The notes below the pieces were generated by a model. It did no database searches, was not told the DNA's origin, and worked only from the letters and a program-made list of their open reading frames with translations. From JAXMCK01 sp046349395 (lineage in GTDB: Bacteria; Pseudomonadota; Alphaproteobacteria; Geminicoccales; Geminicoccaceae), in assembly GCA_046349395.1 (NCBI GenBank), contig JAXMCK010000011.1, positions 82,444 to 146,443 of the forward strand: a DNA stretch of 64,000 bases, given 5' to 3'. Position numbers and translations under genes: made by a program. Positions 50,301-59,048 of the stretch are shown one piece after another; the stretch's first letter is position 1, and each line of letters opens with the position of its first letter.

Positions 50301-51569
50301 TCAGGGTACCCGGTCGACCAGGATGGCGCGGAAGTCATTCACATTGGTGAGCGTCGGTCCGGTGACGACCTGATCGCCCAACCGCTCGAAATAGGTGTGG
50401 GCATCGTTGTCGTCGAGCATCCGACGGGCGCTCATTCCCAAAGTGGCGCCTCGGGCCAGCGTGTCAGGACGGACAATCGCCCCGGCGACCTCCTCCGCTC
50501 CGTCGATGCCGTCGGTGTCGCCGGCCACGGCCCAGATGCCCTGGGCACCCTGCAGCGCCACGGCAAGCCCCAGGAGGAACTCGACGTTGCGGCCGCCGCG
50601 GCCGTTGCCGCGGACGGTGACGGTGGTCTCGCCGCCGGAGAGCAAAACGCAGGGAGGTTCCGCAGGCTGACCATGGCGTCGAACCTGCATCGCGATGCCG
50701 GCCATCACCCGGGCCACCTCGCGCGCTTCCCCCTCGATCGCGTCGCCCAGGATCAACGGCGTGATGCCGGCCTCGCGCACCCGGCTCGCCGCCGCCTCGA
50801 GGGAGAGTTGCGGGGTGGCGATGAGGGTCAGCTCGTTGCGAGCGAACCTCGGATCGCCCGGCTTCGGCGTTTCGGCGGCCTCGGTCGTCAAGTGCCGACG
50901 TACCCGGTCGGGTACCTCCAGACGGTAGCACTCGACGATGGCCAGGGCATCGGCGGCCGTGGTCGAGTCGGCAAGCGTCGGGCCCGAGGCGATGGCGGCC
51001 GGATCGTCTCCTGGAATGTCGGAGATGAGAAGACTTACGACGCGTGCAGGGGCCGCCGCTGCAGCCAGCCGTCCGCCCTTGATGCCGGAGAGGTGCTTAC
51101 GGACACAGTTCATCTCCTCGATGCCCGCACCAGACCGCAGCAGGGCACGATTGACGGCCTGCTTGTCCTCCAGCGTGAGGCCCGGTCCCGGGAGGACGAG
51201 GAGCGCCGAGCCGCCGCCCGAGATCAAGGCGACGACGAGATCGTCGGGTCCGAGGCCGCGGACGCGCTCCAGGATGCGCTCGGCCGCGCGTCGCCCTGCC
51301 GCGTCGGGCACCGGATGGGCGGCCTCGACGATCTCGATGCGCTCGCAGGGAACGGCGTGACCGTAGCGGGTGACGACGAGGCCTTCGACGGGACCGGGCC
51401 AGGCGCACTCGAAGGCCTGCGCCATGGCGGCAGAACCCTTGCCGGCGCCGACCACGATCGTTCGGCCGCGAGGGCGGGGTGGCAGGTTGCGTCCGATGAG
51501 ATGGGCCGGATCGGCCGACTCGACGGCGGCGGCGAACAGAGCGCGCAGGAGGGCTTCGGGATCGTTCAT
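50301..51569 (-). CDS. Glycerate 2-kinase (MOFRL family)
   Basis: Phosphorylates D-glycerate to 2-phosphoglycerate, the last step of glyoxylate assimilation through tartronate semialdehyde or serine; homologues are TtuD/GckA and are often mislabelled hydroxypyruvate reductase. From ATG 51569 the product is 422 residues: VVGAGKGSAAMAQAFE near the N terminus, ALISGGGSALLVLP, NCVRKHLSGIKGG, SDIPGDDPAAIASGP, and the MOFRL domain with LSGGETTVTVRGNGRGGRN and AGDTDGIDG. An upstream TTG/GTG start adds a short extension with no support. With glcF it forms a glycolate/glycerate unit. Confidence 0.9.
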   Translation of the reverse strand: MNDPEALLRALFAAAVESADPAHLIGRNLPPRPRGRTIVVGAGKGSAAMAQAFECAWPGPVEGLVVTRYGHAVPCERIEIVEAAHPVPDAAGRRAAERILERVRGLGPDDLVVALISGGGSALLVLPGPGLTLEDKQAVNRALLRSGAGIEEMNCVRKHLSGIKGGRLAAAAAPARVVSLLISDIPGDDPAAIASGPTLADSTTAADALAIVECYRLEVPDRVRRHLTTEAAETPKPGDPRFARNELTLIATPQLSLEAAASRVREAGITPLILGDAIEGEAREVARVMAGIAMQVRRHGQPAEPPCVLLSGGETTVTVRGNGRGGRNVEFLLGLAVALQGAQGIWAVAGDTDGIDGAEEVAGAIVRPDTLARGATLGMSARRMLDDNDAHTYFERLGDQVVTGPTLTNVNDFRAILVDRVP

Positions 51570-51762
51570 TCTTCTGTTCCCACCGGGCCTCCCAGACATC
51601 GTCCGCTCTCAATTCCAGGACCAGCGAAACCGTCGCGGCATCCTACCATCGATCTGTCACGCGGCTGTCCTACCCCAGAGTGCGGCACTGCAGCACGAAG
51701 CCGTGCGCGCATGCTGCAGGTGCGATATGAACGTGCCCGTCGCAGCAGGAAGGTCTGTTCCG

Positions 51763-53988
51763 ATGATGCTCGATCCGCTCTCGGCCTACATGGTCGACGC
51801 CGTCCAGCGCAACATCCTGTTCCTGGACGTCCTCCGCCGGCGCGGCAATCAGTACCGGGAATACACGGCCGAGATCCGCCCGAACGTGCTGGAGTTCAGC
51901 TTCGAGATCGTAATGGACGGTCGGAAACTGCCTCGGCCGGCAAACTATTGGCTGGCGCGGATCAAGGATCCCAGCACCGGTACGACCCCCACCAAGCGTC
52001 CCGTCATCGTCGTCGATCCGCGCGCGGGTCACGGCCCGGGCATCGGGGGCTTCAAGCCGGACAGCGAGATCGGGATGTCGCTGAAGGCCGGCCACCCCGT
52101 CTATTTCGTCGGTTTCCTTCCGGAGCCATGTCCTGGCCAGACCATCGAGGACGTGATGCAGGCGGAGGCCGCCTTCATCGAGAGGGTCGTGGCGCTGCAT
52201 CCCGATGCCGAGGGCAAGCCGATCGTGATCGGCAACTGCCAGGCCGGCTGGGTGGTGATGATGCTGGCGGCCGCCAAACCCGAGCTGATCGGACCCGTCA
52301 TCGTGGCCGGCGCGCCCCTGTCCTACTGGGCGGGCGTGCACGGCAAGAACCCGATGCGGTACACCGGAGGCCTGCTCGGCGGCAGCTGGCTGACCGCCCT
52401 CACCAGCGATCTCGGCGACGGGATCTTCGACGGCTCGTGGCTGGTCTCGAACTTCGAGAAGCTCAATCCCTCCAACACGCTGTGGAGCAAGCAGTACAAT
52501 CTCTGGGCCAACATCGACTCCGAGGGTGAGCGCTACCTCGCCTTCGAAAAATGGTGGAATGCTCACGTCGAGCTCACCGCCGCCGAGATGCAGTGGATCG
52601 TCGACAACCTGTTCGTCGGCAACAGGCTGAGCGCTGGCGAGATCATGACGAGCGATGGCGTGCGCCTCGATCTGCGGAACGTGCGCGGCCCCGTCATCTG
52701 CTTCTGCTCACAAGGCGACAACATCACTCCGCCACAGCAGGCATTGGGCTGGATCCTCGACTGCTACGACGACGTGGACGACATCAGGGCACATGGCCAG
52801 ACGATCGTCTACTCGATCCACGAGAACATCGGCCATCTCGGCATCTTTGTCTCGACCGCGGTGGCAAAGAAGGAACATGCCGAGTTCACGAGCAACATCG
52901 ACCTCATCGACTGCCTGCCGCCCGGTCTGTACGAGGCGGTGATTACGCCGAAGTCCGAGCATAAGAACAATTTGGACCTCGCGCCCGGCGACTTCGTCAT
53001 GCGGATCGAGGCCCGCGACCTCGACCATATCCGAGCGCTGGGCGGCAACGACATCGCCGATGAGCGCCGCTTCGCGACGGCCGCACGCCTGTCCGACATC
53101 AATCTAGGTCTTTACCGAACCTTCGTGCAGCCCTGGCTCAGGGCGATGGTAACGTCGCAGACGGCCGAGACACTGCGGAGGCTGCGCTGGGCACGGTTCG
53201 AACATGAGGTCTTCTCGGACGCGAACCCGTTCATGAAGTACGTCGGCGAACTGGCGGGCTGGGTTCGTGCCAATCGTATGCCGGTCGACAAGGAGAATCC
53301 TCTGGTGGCGGCGCAGGAGCGGTTCTCCGAGCGTGTCGTCAAAGCGCTCGACGACTACCGCGACCGGCGCGACGAGGCCGACGAGGCGAATTTTCTCCAA
53401 CTCTATGCCACGCCTGCCCTGCAGGCGATGGTCGGCCTGAAGGGCTCGACCGACGGCGTGCGGCCGCGGTTCGGTACCGACCCGGATCATGTCGAGTTCG
53501 TGCAGCACAAGATCGCCGAATTAAAGGCCAGCATGGCCGAAGGCGGACCCCGTGCCGCCGCCCTGCGGGCGATGCTCTATGTCCGCATGGGCGACGGCTT
53601 CGTCGACGAGCGCGATTTCAACATGCTGCAGCAGATTAGGCGGGAGCATGCTCCCGACATCGGGCTGATGCCGTTCAAGCAGATGCTGCGGGGGCAGTTC
53701 GCGCGCCTCGTCGTCGACGCCGAAGCGGCCGTCGATGCGCTTCCGCATCTGATGCGCGGGTTCGAGGACAGTGCTCCGGACATCATCGAAGCGGTGCGGC
53801 AGGTCGTCACGGCGAGCGGTGCGCTCAGTCCCGAGGGACAGCGCCGCCTCGACCGTGTGCAACGCGTGCTCGGCACGAGTGCCGGAGAAGCGGGTTCCGA
53901 GCCCGCGAAGAGCGCAGAGCCGGCGCCCGTTGTCGCCCGGCCGCGGCCCCGCCCCGTCGAGGCGAGAACGGGCGCCGCGGGCGCCTAG
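51763..53988 (+). CDS. DUF3141 alpha/beta-hydrolase protein, PhaC-like
   Basis: A 741-residue protein with a PHA-synthase-like alpha/beta-hydrolase core. YWLARIKDP and PVIVVDPRAGHGPGIGGFK open the fold; the nucleophile elbow is GNCQAGW (Cys in place of Ser, as in PHA synthases), an acid follows in FCSQGDNITPPQQ, and a His in HENIGHLGIFVS. The C terminus (about 480-741) is helical and Ala/Pro rich at the end. ATG 51763 has an AGGAAGG site; an ATG at 51727 is possible. DUF3141 genes commonly neighbour phosphotransacetylase-MaoC and acetate kinase genes, as here. True polymerase activity is not shown. Confidence 0.82.
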   Translation: MMLDPLSAYMVDAVQRNILFLDVLRRRGNQYREYTAEIRPNVLEFSFEIVMDGRKLPRPANYWLARIKDPSTGTTPTKRPVIVVDPRAGHGPGIGGFKPDSEIGMSLKAGHPVYFVGFLPEPCPGQTIEDVMQAEAAFIERVVALHPDAEGKPIVIGNCQAGWVVMMLAAAKPELIGPVIVAGAPLSYWAGVHGKNPMRYTGGLLGGSWLTALTSDLGDGIFDGSWLVSNFEKLNPSNTLWSKQYNLWANIDSEGERYLAFEKWWNAHVELTAAEMQWIVDNLFVGNRLSAGEIMTSDGVRLDLRNVRGPVICFCSQGDNITPPQQALGWILDCYDDVDDIRAHGQTIVYSIHENIGHLGIFVSTAVAKKEHAEFTSNIDLIDCLPPGLYEAVITPKSEHKNNLDLAPGDFVMRIEARDLDHIRALGGNDIADERRFATAARLSDINLGLYRTFVQPWLRAMVTSQTAETLRRLRWARFEHEVFSDANPFMKYVGELAGWVRANRMPVDKENPLVAAQERFSERVVKALDDYRDRRDEADEANFLQLYATPALQAMVGLKGSTDGVRPRFGTDPDHVEFVQHKIAELKASMAEGGPRAAALRAMLYVRMGDGFVDERDFNMLQQIRREHAPDIGLMPFKQMLRGQFARLVVDAEAAVDALPHLMRGFEDSAPDIIEAVRQVVTASGALSPEGQRRLDRVQRVLGTSAGEAGSEPAKSAEPAPVVARPRPRPVEARTGAAGA

Positions 53989-54008
53989 AGCGCACACCCG
54001 CGTTCTCC

Positions 54009-54042
54009 GCACGCTTAGCCGACGCTAGTATCGGTGGCGTGC
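54009..54042. repeat. Imperfect hairpin between DUF3141 and the small paralogues
   Basis: GCACGC and GCGTGC form an outer stem, CCGA and TCGG an inner stem, with short bulges and an 8-base loop. There is no T run. It could separate transcription of the DUF3141 gene from the downstream genes. Confidence 0.35.
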
Positions 54043-54090
54043 GGCGGGCCGGACCAGGGCTGAACGCCGCCTTGGCGAGGATGAAGAGCA

Positions 54091-54525
54091 TTGAGCGACG
54101 AGGAGTGGCTACAGACATCAGAGCTGCATCGGATCGCCGACCAGCGCGAACTCGAGAAGGCGCGCGAAGCGCTGGCGCGTGTTCGCATCGATGAGGAGCA
54201 CCAGGCCGCCCTACGCTGGCAGTTCATGGAACGCAGGTTCGGGCCCGACGACGGCCATCGGCTCGCCAACGATGTGCGCAAGGCGGCGGAGCAGGGACAA
54301 AAACAATTTCGCGTGTTGACCTTTTCCTCGACCTACTGCTCCGATCATGGCCGGGCCATCAACAGTGGCGAGCCGGACTGGCCGAAGTCGCTGACGGGAT
54401 TCGCTGCTAGTACTTACGAATTTTTTCTGCAGGAGCTTGCGCCGAAAGGGTACAAGCTTCGCGCAGAGATCATCACTTTTCCGGAAGGCAGCCTCGGCGA
54501 CGTGGGAATGTACCTGGAGTGGTAG
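54091..54525 (+). CDS. Small DHGRAIN-motif protein, unknown family (copy A)
   Basis: A 144-residue soluble protein without signal or membrane segment. The N-terminal half is a charged helix (LEKAREALARVRIDEEHQ). The C-terminal 74 residues align without gaps with the next gene: 34 identities by my count, including LTF, YCxDHGRAIN, W, LTG, P-x-G-(Y/F)-KL and GxVGMYxxW at the end. I do not recognise the family. A TTG start at 54091 is used because no ATG or GTG lies nearby and an AAGAG site precedes it. Its function may relate to the acetate/PHA genes around it. Confidence 0.7.
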   Translation: MSDEEWLQTSELHRIADQRELEKAREALARVRIDEEHQAALRWQFMERRFGPDDGHRLANDVRKAAEQGQKQFRVLTFSSTYCSDHGRAINSGEPDWPKSLTGFAASTYEFFLQELAPKGYKLRAEIITFPEGSLGDVGMYLEW

Positions 54526-54566
54526 CTGTAGCGACAATGCCGGCGGCAGAAAGAGGGATGCGAGCC

Positions 54567-55007
54567 ATGACCGAGTTCTCGACCAAAATCGTCACCGCCG
54601 ATCACCTCAAGGCGGTGTCCGACAAGATCGACATGGAGAAGGCGGCGACCGCACTTGCGGCGAAGCGGAAGGAGGACGAGGAGCGCGAGAAGCTCCGCGA
54701 GGATTTCATGAACCGTGATCTCCGCAACGATGGCGCCGATCGGTTCAATGCCGCGGTGGAACGAGCGGCCGCAGCCGGCCAGAGCGAGATCCAGATCCTG
54801 ACGTTTCCTGCCGAGTATTGCGGCGACCACGGTCGGGCCATCAACAATTTCGAAGAGGGCTGGCAGTCGACGCTGACCGGGTACGCCAAGAAGATCAGTG
54901 ACGCGTACGATGAATACTTAAAGCCAAATGGATTCAAGTTGACTGCCCGGATCCTGAATTACCCAGATGGCAACCTCGGTGAGGTCGGCATGTACATTTC
55001 CTGGTAG
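54567..55007 (+). CDS. Small DHGRAIN-motif protein, unknown family (copy B)
   Basis: A 146-residue paralogue of the preceding gene. The N-terminal half is a highly charged helix (AAKRKEDEEREKLREDFM) and the C-terminal domain keeps YCGDHGRAINN, LTGYAKK and EVGMYISW. ATG 54567 is chosen with AGAGGG upstream. The Cys-x-Asp-His-Gly-Arg group is invariant between the two copies and could form a metal or ligand site, but that is an inference. The pair lies between DUF3141 and the MaoC-Pta fusion. Confidence 0.75.
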   Translation: MTEFSTKIVTADHLKAVSDKIDMEKAATALAAKRKEDEEREKLREDFMNRDLRNDGADRFNAAVERAAAAGQSEIQILTFPAEYCGDHGRAINNFEEGWQSTLTGYAKKISDAYDEYLKPNGFKLTARILNYPDGNLGEVGMYISW

Positions 55008-55082
55008 CGGCCGCCACGATGCTGTCACGCCGTTGAGATATGCTGCGCTGCAACAAGGAAGCGCATCGGCGCGAGGGGTTAG

Positions 55083-56495
55083 ATGACACGCAACGGCGAA
55101 ATGCTCGAAAACCGGACGTTCGACGAGATCGTCCTTGGTGACCATGCCGAGCTGACAAAGACGCTGTCGACCCACGACATCGAACTGTTCGCGGCAGCGT
55201 CGGGCGACCTGAACCCGACGCATCTGGATGCCGAGTACGCTTCGGGCACTCGATTCAAGAGCGTCATTGCGCACGGCATGTGGTGCGGTGGGCTGATCTC
55301 GACCCTGCTCGGGACGAAGCTGCCGGGGCCGGGGACGGTCTATCTCGGGCAGGACCTCCGCTTCCATGCGCCGGTCGCCGTCGGCGACACGTTGACGGTT
55401 TCGGTATCGGCGATCGAGAAACGGACCGAGGACAACATCGTCCTGTTCAAATGTCTGGTGAAGAACCAGGACGACAAGGATGTCGTGACCGGGACGGCGG
55501 AGATCGCGGCTCCGCGCGAGAAGCTGCAACTCGAGGCGAAGTCCCTGCCGGAGATCTCCTTCCGCCGGCACGCGAAGTACGATCAGCTGATCCAGGCGAA
55601 CAAAGCCATCCCGCCGATCATCTGTTCCGTCTGCCATCCCTGCGAGGAGACCGCCCTGCAAGGTGCCGTTGAGGCGGCGATGGAGGGCATCATCGATCCG
55701 ATCCTGATCGGGCCCCGGGTCCGCATCGAGACATTGGCCGAGGAACTGGGTCTGGACCTGTCGCCCTACGAGATCATCGACACGCCGCACAGCCACGCCT
55801 CGGCGGCGAAGGCCGTCGAGATCGTCCGCACCGGCCGAGCCCAACTCCTCATGAAGGGGAGCCTCCACACCGACGAGATCATGCGCGAGGTCGTGGCCAA
55901 GGACACCGGCCTCCGGACAGCGCGTCGCATCAGCCAAGTCTACCTGATGGACGTGCCGACCTATCCCGAGCCGTTGCTGATCACCGATGGGGCGATCAAC
56001 ATCGCACCGGATCTGGAGACGAAGGCCGACATCCTGCAGAACGCCATCGATCTCCATATCGGCCTCGGTCTCGGCGAACCGCGGGTTGCCATCCTCTCGG
56101 CCGTCGAGACGATCAACCCCAAGATGCCGGGCACACTCGACGCCGCCGCCTTGTGCAAGATGACGGACAGGGGCCAGATCAAGGGTGCCGTAGTCGATGG
56201 ACCCTTAGCACTCGACAACGCGATCAGTTCCGAAGCGGCCTCGATCAAAGGGATCAAGTCGCCCGTCGCCGGCCGAGCGCAGATCCTGCTGGTTCCGGAC
56301 CTCGAGGCCGGCAACATGCTCGCGAAGAACCTGACCTTCATGGCCAGCGCCGACGCCGCCGGGATCGTGCTCGGCGCCAAGGTGCCCATGATCCTCACCA
56401 GCCGGTCGGACGGCGCCCGGACCCGCATCGCCTCGGCGGCCGTCGCCGCCCTCTACGCACACTATCTGGCCCAGAAGCAACCGGTGCGGAGCTGA
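55083..56495 (+). CDS. MaoC hydratase-phosphate acetyl/butyryltransferase fusion
   Basis: A 470-residue two-domain protein. Residues about 10-150 form a MaoC-type (R)-enoyl-CoA hydratase with the hydratase motif AAASGDLNPTHLDAEYA (catalytic Asp and His) and a hot-dog turn IAHGMWCGGLIS. Residues about 165-470 form a PTA/PTB phosphotransacylase: GTRAHA-like RIETLAEELGL, LLMKGSLHTDEIMREVV, NIAPDLETKADILQNAID and RIASAAVAALYA. Fusion of the two is common in alphaproteobacteria beside acetate kinase. It would link acyl-CoA to acyl phosphate and ATP. ackA starts four bases after its stop. Confidence 0.9.
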   Translation: MTRNGEMLENRTFDEIVLGDHAELTKTLSTHDIELFAAASGDLNPTHLDAEYASGTRFKSVIAHGMWCGGLISTLLGTKLPGPGTVYLGQDLRFHAPVAVGDTLTVSVSAIEKRTEDNIVLFKCLVKNQDDKDVVTGTAEIAAPREKLQLEAKSLPEISFRRHAKYDQLIQANKAIPPIICSVCHPCEETALQGAVEAAMEGIIDPILIGPRVRIETLAEELGLDLSPYEIIDTPHSHASAAKAVEIVRTGRAQLLMKGSLHTDEIMREVVAKDTGLRTARRISQVYLMDVPTYPEPLLITDGAINIAPDLETKADILQNAIDLHIGLGLGEPRVAILSAVETINPKMPGTLDAAALCKMTDRGQIKGAVVDGPLALDNAISSEAASIKGIKSPVAGRAQILLVPDLEAGNMLAKNLTFMASADAAGIVLGAKVPMILTSRSDGARTRIASAAVAALYAHYLAQKQPVRS

Positions 56496-56499
56496 GCCG

Positions 56500-57684
56500 G
56501 TGACTGCCACGATCCTCGTTGTGAACGCCGGCTCATCGAGCATCAAGTTCGAGCTGTTCGACGTGAACGGCGCCGGCGAGCCGGGCCGACGTCTCAACGG
56601 TCAGATCGACGGTATCGGCGTGAAGCCGCGCTTCAGGGCCAAGGATGCCGGTGGTGCCGTTCTCGTGGAGCGCGAATTCTCAGCGAGCGATGTGCCAGAC
56701 CCCGTCAGCGCCCAGCACGTGCTGACCGCTTGGCTGTCGCAGAACCTCACCGCTCCGCCGATGGCCATCGGTCACCGGGTCGTACACGGCGGTCCTAAGT
56801 ATGCGGCTCCTGTCGTCGTCGACGAGGCGGTGCTGGAGGAACTCGAGACCTTCGTCCATCTGGCACCATTGCACATGCCGAGCAATCTGGGTCCTATCCG
56901 AGCGATCCGGGCCAGCTTTCCGGACATGATTCAGGTCGCGTGCTTCGATACGGCCTTTCACCGGACCCACCCCGAGGTCGCCGACCGCTACGCCCTGCCC
57001 GACGAGCTCTATCGCGAGGGCGTACGGCGCTACGGCTTCCACGGTCTTTCCTATGAGTTCATCGCGTCCCGGCTGCAGGAGGTGGATCCCAGGCTGGCCG
57101 AGGGGCGGGTGGTCGTCGCGCACCTCGGATCGGGCGCATCCATGTGCGCTATCGTGAACGGACGAAGCGTCGACAGCACGCTGGGCTTCAGCACACTCGA
57201 CGGACTGCCCATGGGTACCCGCTGCGGCCAGCTCGACCCGGGCGTCCTTCTCTATCTGATGGACCAGAAGGGAATGACGACAGCCGAGGTCGCCAAGCTG
57301 CTCTACCACGGATCGGGCCTGAAAGGCTTGTCCGCGCTCAGCAACGACGTGCGGGTGCTCCTCGAAAGCGAAGCGACCGCGGCTAGGCGGGCGCTCGACT
57401 ATCTGGTCTACCGCGTCGTGGTGTCGACCGGAGCGCTCGCGGCGGCCATGGGCGGGATCGATGGTTTCGTGTTCACGGCCGGCATCGGTGAGAATGCGGC
57501 ACCCGTCAGGCGGGCCGTCGTCGACCGGCTGGGATGGCTGGGTGCCGTTCTCGACGAGGCGGCGAACGAGTGCTCGGACCAGACGATCAGCCGGCCTGAC
57601 AGCCGGTTGCCGGTACTGGTGATTCCGACCAACGAGGAGCTTATGATCGCCCGGCACACGACCCGCCTCGTGGGTTCGTCGTAG
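56500..57684 (+). CDS. ackA: Acetate kinase
   Basis: Makes ATP and acetate (or propionate) from acyl phosphate, acting with the upstream phosphotransacylase. The 394-residue protein starts ILVVNAGSSSIKFELFD, and has AIGHRVVHGG, CFDTAFHRTHPEVADRYALP, RRYGFHGLSYEF, HLGSGASMCAIVNGRSVDSTLGFSTLDGLPMGTRCGQLDPG and FTAGIGENAAPVR, all ASKHA-fold acetate kinase motifs. GTG start. In related clusters fabI often follows; here a TerB-like gene does, 93 bases later. Confidence 0.95.
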   Translation: MTATILVVNAGSSSIKFELFDVNGAGEPGRRLNGQIDGIGVKPRFRAKDAGGAVLVEREFSASDVPDPVSAQHVLTAWLSQNLTAPPMAIGHRVVHGGPKYAAPVVVDEAVLEELETFVHLAPLHMPSNLGPIRAIRASFPDMIQVACFDTAFHRTHPEVADRYALPDELYREGVRRYGFHGLSYEFIASRLQEVDPRLAEGRVVVAHLGSGASMCAIVNGRSVDSTLGFSTLDGLPMGTRCGQLDPGVLLYLMDQKGMTTAEVAKLLYHGSGLKGLSALSNDVRVLLESEATAARRALDYLVYRVVVSTGALAAAMGGIDGFVFTAGIGENAAPVRRAVVDRLGWLGAVLDEAANECSDQTISRPDSRLPVLVIPTNEELMIARHTTRLVGSS

Positions 57685-57777
57685 CGGCCCCTTGGACGGG
57701 GCGGCGGCGGGGTCATCTAATGGCGTGGCGCCGAGTGCTGCTAGCGCCGAACAGAATGGTGTGATGGGGAGGCGCTA

Positions 57778-58254
57778 ATGGCGTTCCGTTGGCTGAAGTC
57801 GAAGTTCGAGGATTTCCGGACCCAGGCGCTGACCGAGCTCGGACACGAGTTCGGCGACGATCTGCCAGAGGATCTCGTCGAGGCGGTGGCCGCCGCGACG
57901 GCCATGGTCGCCTATGCCGATCACGAGCTGGACGACGAGGAGCGGGCGCATCTCCTTGAGGTGTTCGAGCAGGAGAACGCGTTGACCGACGTCGATCTCG
58001 ACGAGCTGTTCGAGGCGTTCGACGATTATACGGAGCGGTTCGTCGAGGACAGGCAGGCGGCCGAGAAGGAGACCTTGGCGGCGGTGGCCGAGTTCGCCGG
58101 CACCCCGCATCGGGCCCGCCTCATCGTCCGCGCAGCCCTGGCCGTCGCTTCGTCCGACGGCGACCTGTCGCAGCCCGAGATGGCTGCGGTCGGCAAGCTC
58201 TGCGACGTGCTCGGCATCGATCCGGCCGACCTCGGCAAGCCCGCTACGAAGTAA
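57778..58254 (+). CDS. TerB-like/DjlA N-terminal-like protein
   Basis: A 158-residue cytoplasmic protein, all-helical and acidic, with the TerB pattern of paired helical repeats: MVAYADHELDDEERAHLLEVF and ALAVASSDGDLSQPEMAAVGKLCDVLGI, each with an Asp-rich loop that may bind calcium or metal. TerB-type domains occur in tellurite-resistance and chaperone-associated proteins, but no other ter genes are here, so no tellurite role is claimed. The ATG at 57778 has a GGGGAGG ribosome site. Convergent with the methyltransferase, 30 bases apart. Confidence 0.75.
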   Translation: MAFRWLKSKFEDFRTQALTELGHEFGDDLPEDLVEAVAAATAMVAYADHELDDEERAHLLEVFEQENALTDVDLDELFEAFDDYTERFVEDRQAAEKETLAAVAEFAGTPHRARLIVRAALAVASSDGDLSQPEMAAVGKLCDVLGIDPADLGKPATK

Positions 58255-58284
58255 TCGCCTGACCCCCGTGGCGGGCGGTCACCC

Positions 58285-58977
58285 TTAATCCCGCCTGCGG
58301 CGGAGCATGAGCTCTGTGAAGGCGCCGGTCTTGGCGGGCTTTTGGTCCACCAGCTCGAAGCCTTCACACGCGGCGACATGTGCAAAAGCGGCAACCGAGT
58401 GCCACTGCATGAGGTCGAAGATCCGAGTCCGATCCTTCCGATAGTAGTCGAGGTGCTTGTTGAACGCCGGATCCTTGGCGGTATCGATGCGCTCGATGTC
58501 GTTGATGTCGAGCAGCAACAGCCCGGGACCCTGTAGGATACGGGCCAGCTCGCGCAGGTAGAGCGCCGCGTCGAACAGCGAGAGATGAAGGAACACGGCG
58601 TGGGAAAGCACCTTCGTCACGCCGGCACCGTCGAGTAGCGACAGATCGGCGAACGGCATCACGTGAACCGACACGTTCGCCAGCGCGGCAGTTTCTCGCC
58701 CGCAATACGCGGCGAAATCTTCGCTGATATCGAGGCAGTAGAGGTGTCTGACCTTCCCTGCGATCGGTGCCGCCATGAACCCGCAGCCGCTGCCCAGGTC
58801 GGCGACGATGTCCGCGGGTTCCAGGGCCAGCCGGCGTGCGACGTGCTCGGCGTGCCGGTGCCGCTCGGCGCGGATCTCGTCGATCCTCGTCTCTGGCTCC
58901 GGACCGAAGCGCGAGCCGATCAGGAGCCGAAGCATCTCGCGCTCGCTCCGCCAGGTCCAAGGTGCTCTCTCGCTCAT
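58285..58977 (-). CDS. Class I SAM-dependent methyltransferase
   Basis: A 230-residue cytoplasmic protein with the methyltransferase fold: motif I IVADLGSGCGFMAAPIAG (about residues 57-74), acidic residue in YCLDIS, VHVMPFADL, and LLLLDINDIERI as motif for the fifth strand. The N-terminal region RAERHRHAEHVARRLALEP is a lead helix. Substrate unknown; methylated small molecules or quinones are possible. It stands between terB and the transglycosylase with its own strand orientation, and shares no obvious operon. Confidence 0.82.
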   Translation of the reverse strand: MSERAPWTWRSEREMLRLLIGSRFGPEPETRIDEIRAERHRHAEHVARRLALEPADIVADLGSGCGFMAAPIAGKVRHLYCLDISEDFAAYCGRETAALANVSVHVMPFADLSLLDGAGVTKVLSHAVFLHLSLFDAALYLRELARILQGPGLLLLDINDIERIDTAKDPAFNKHLDYYRKDRTRIFDLMQWHSVAAFAHVAACEGFELVDQKPAKTGAFTELMLRRRRD

Positions 58978-59048
58978 GCAGCGCGCTTAACTTCGACCTC
59001 GGACGGAGGCCAGAGCGACGTCGCTCCGCCGACAGGGCATGCCGGGCG

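Noticed and set aside
57778..58254. Tellurite resistance function for the TerB-like gene
   Set aside because: No other ter genes are present and TerB-like domains occur in many unrelated settings.
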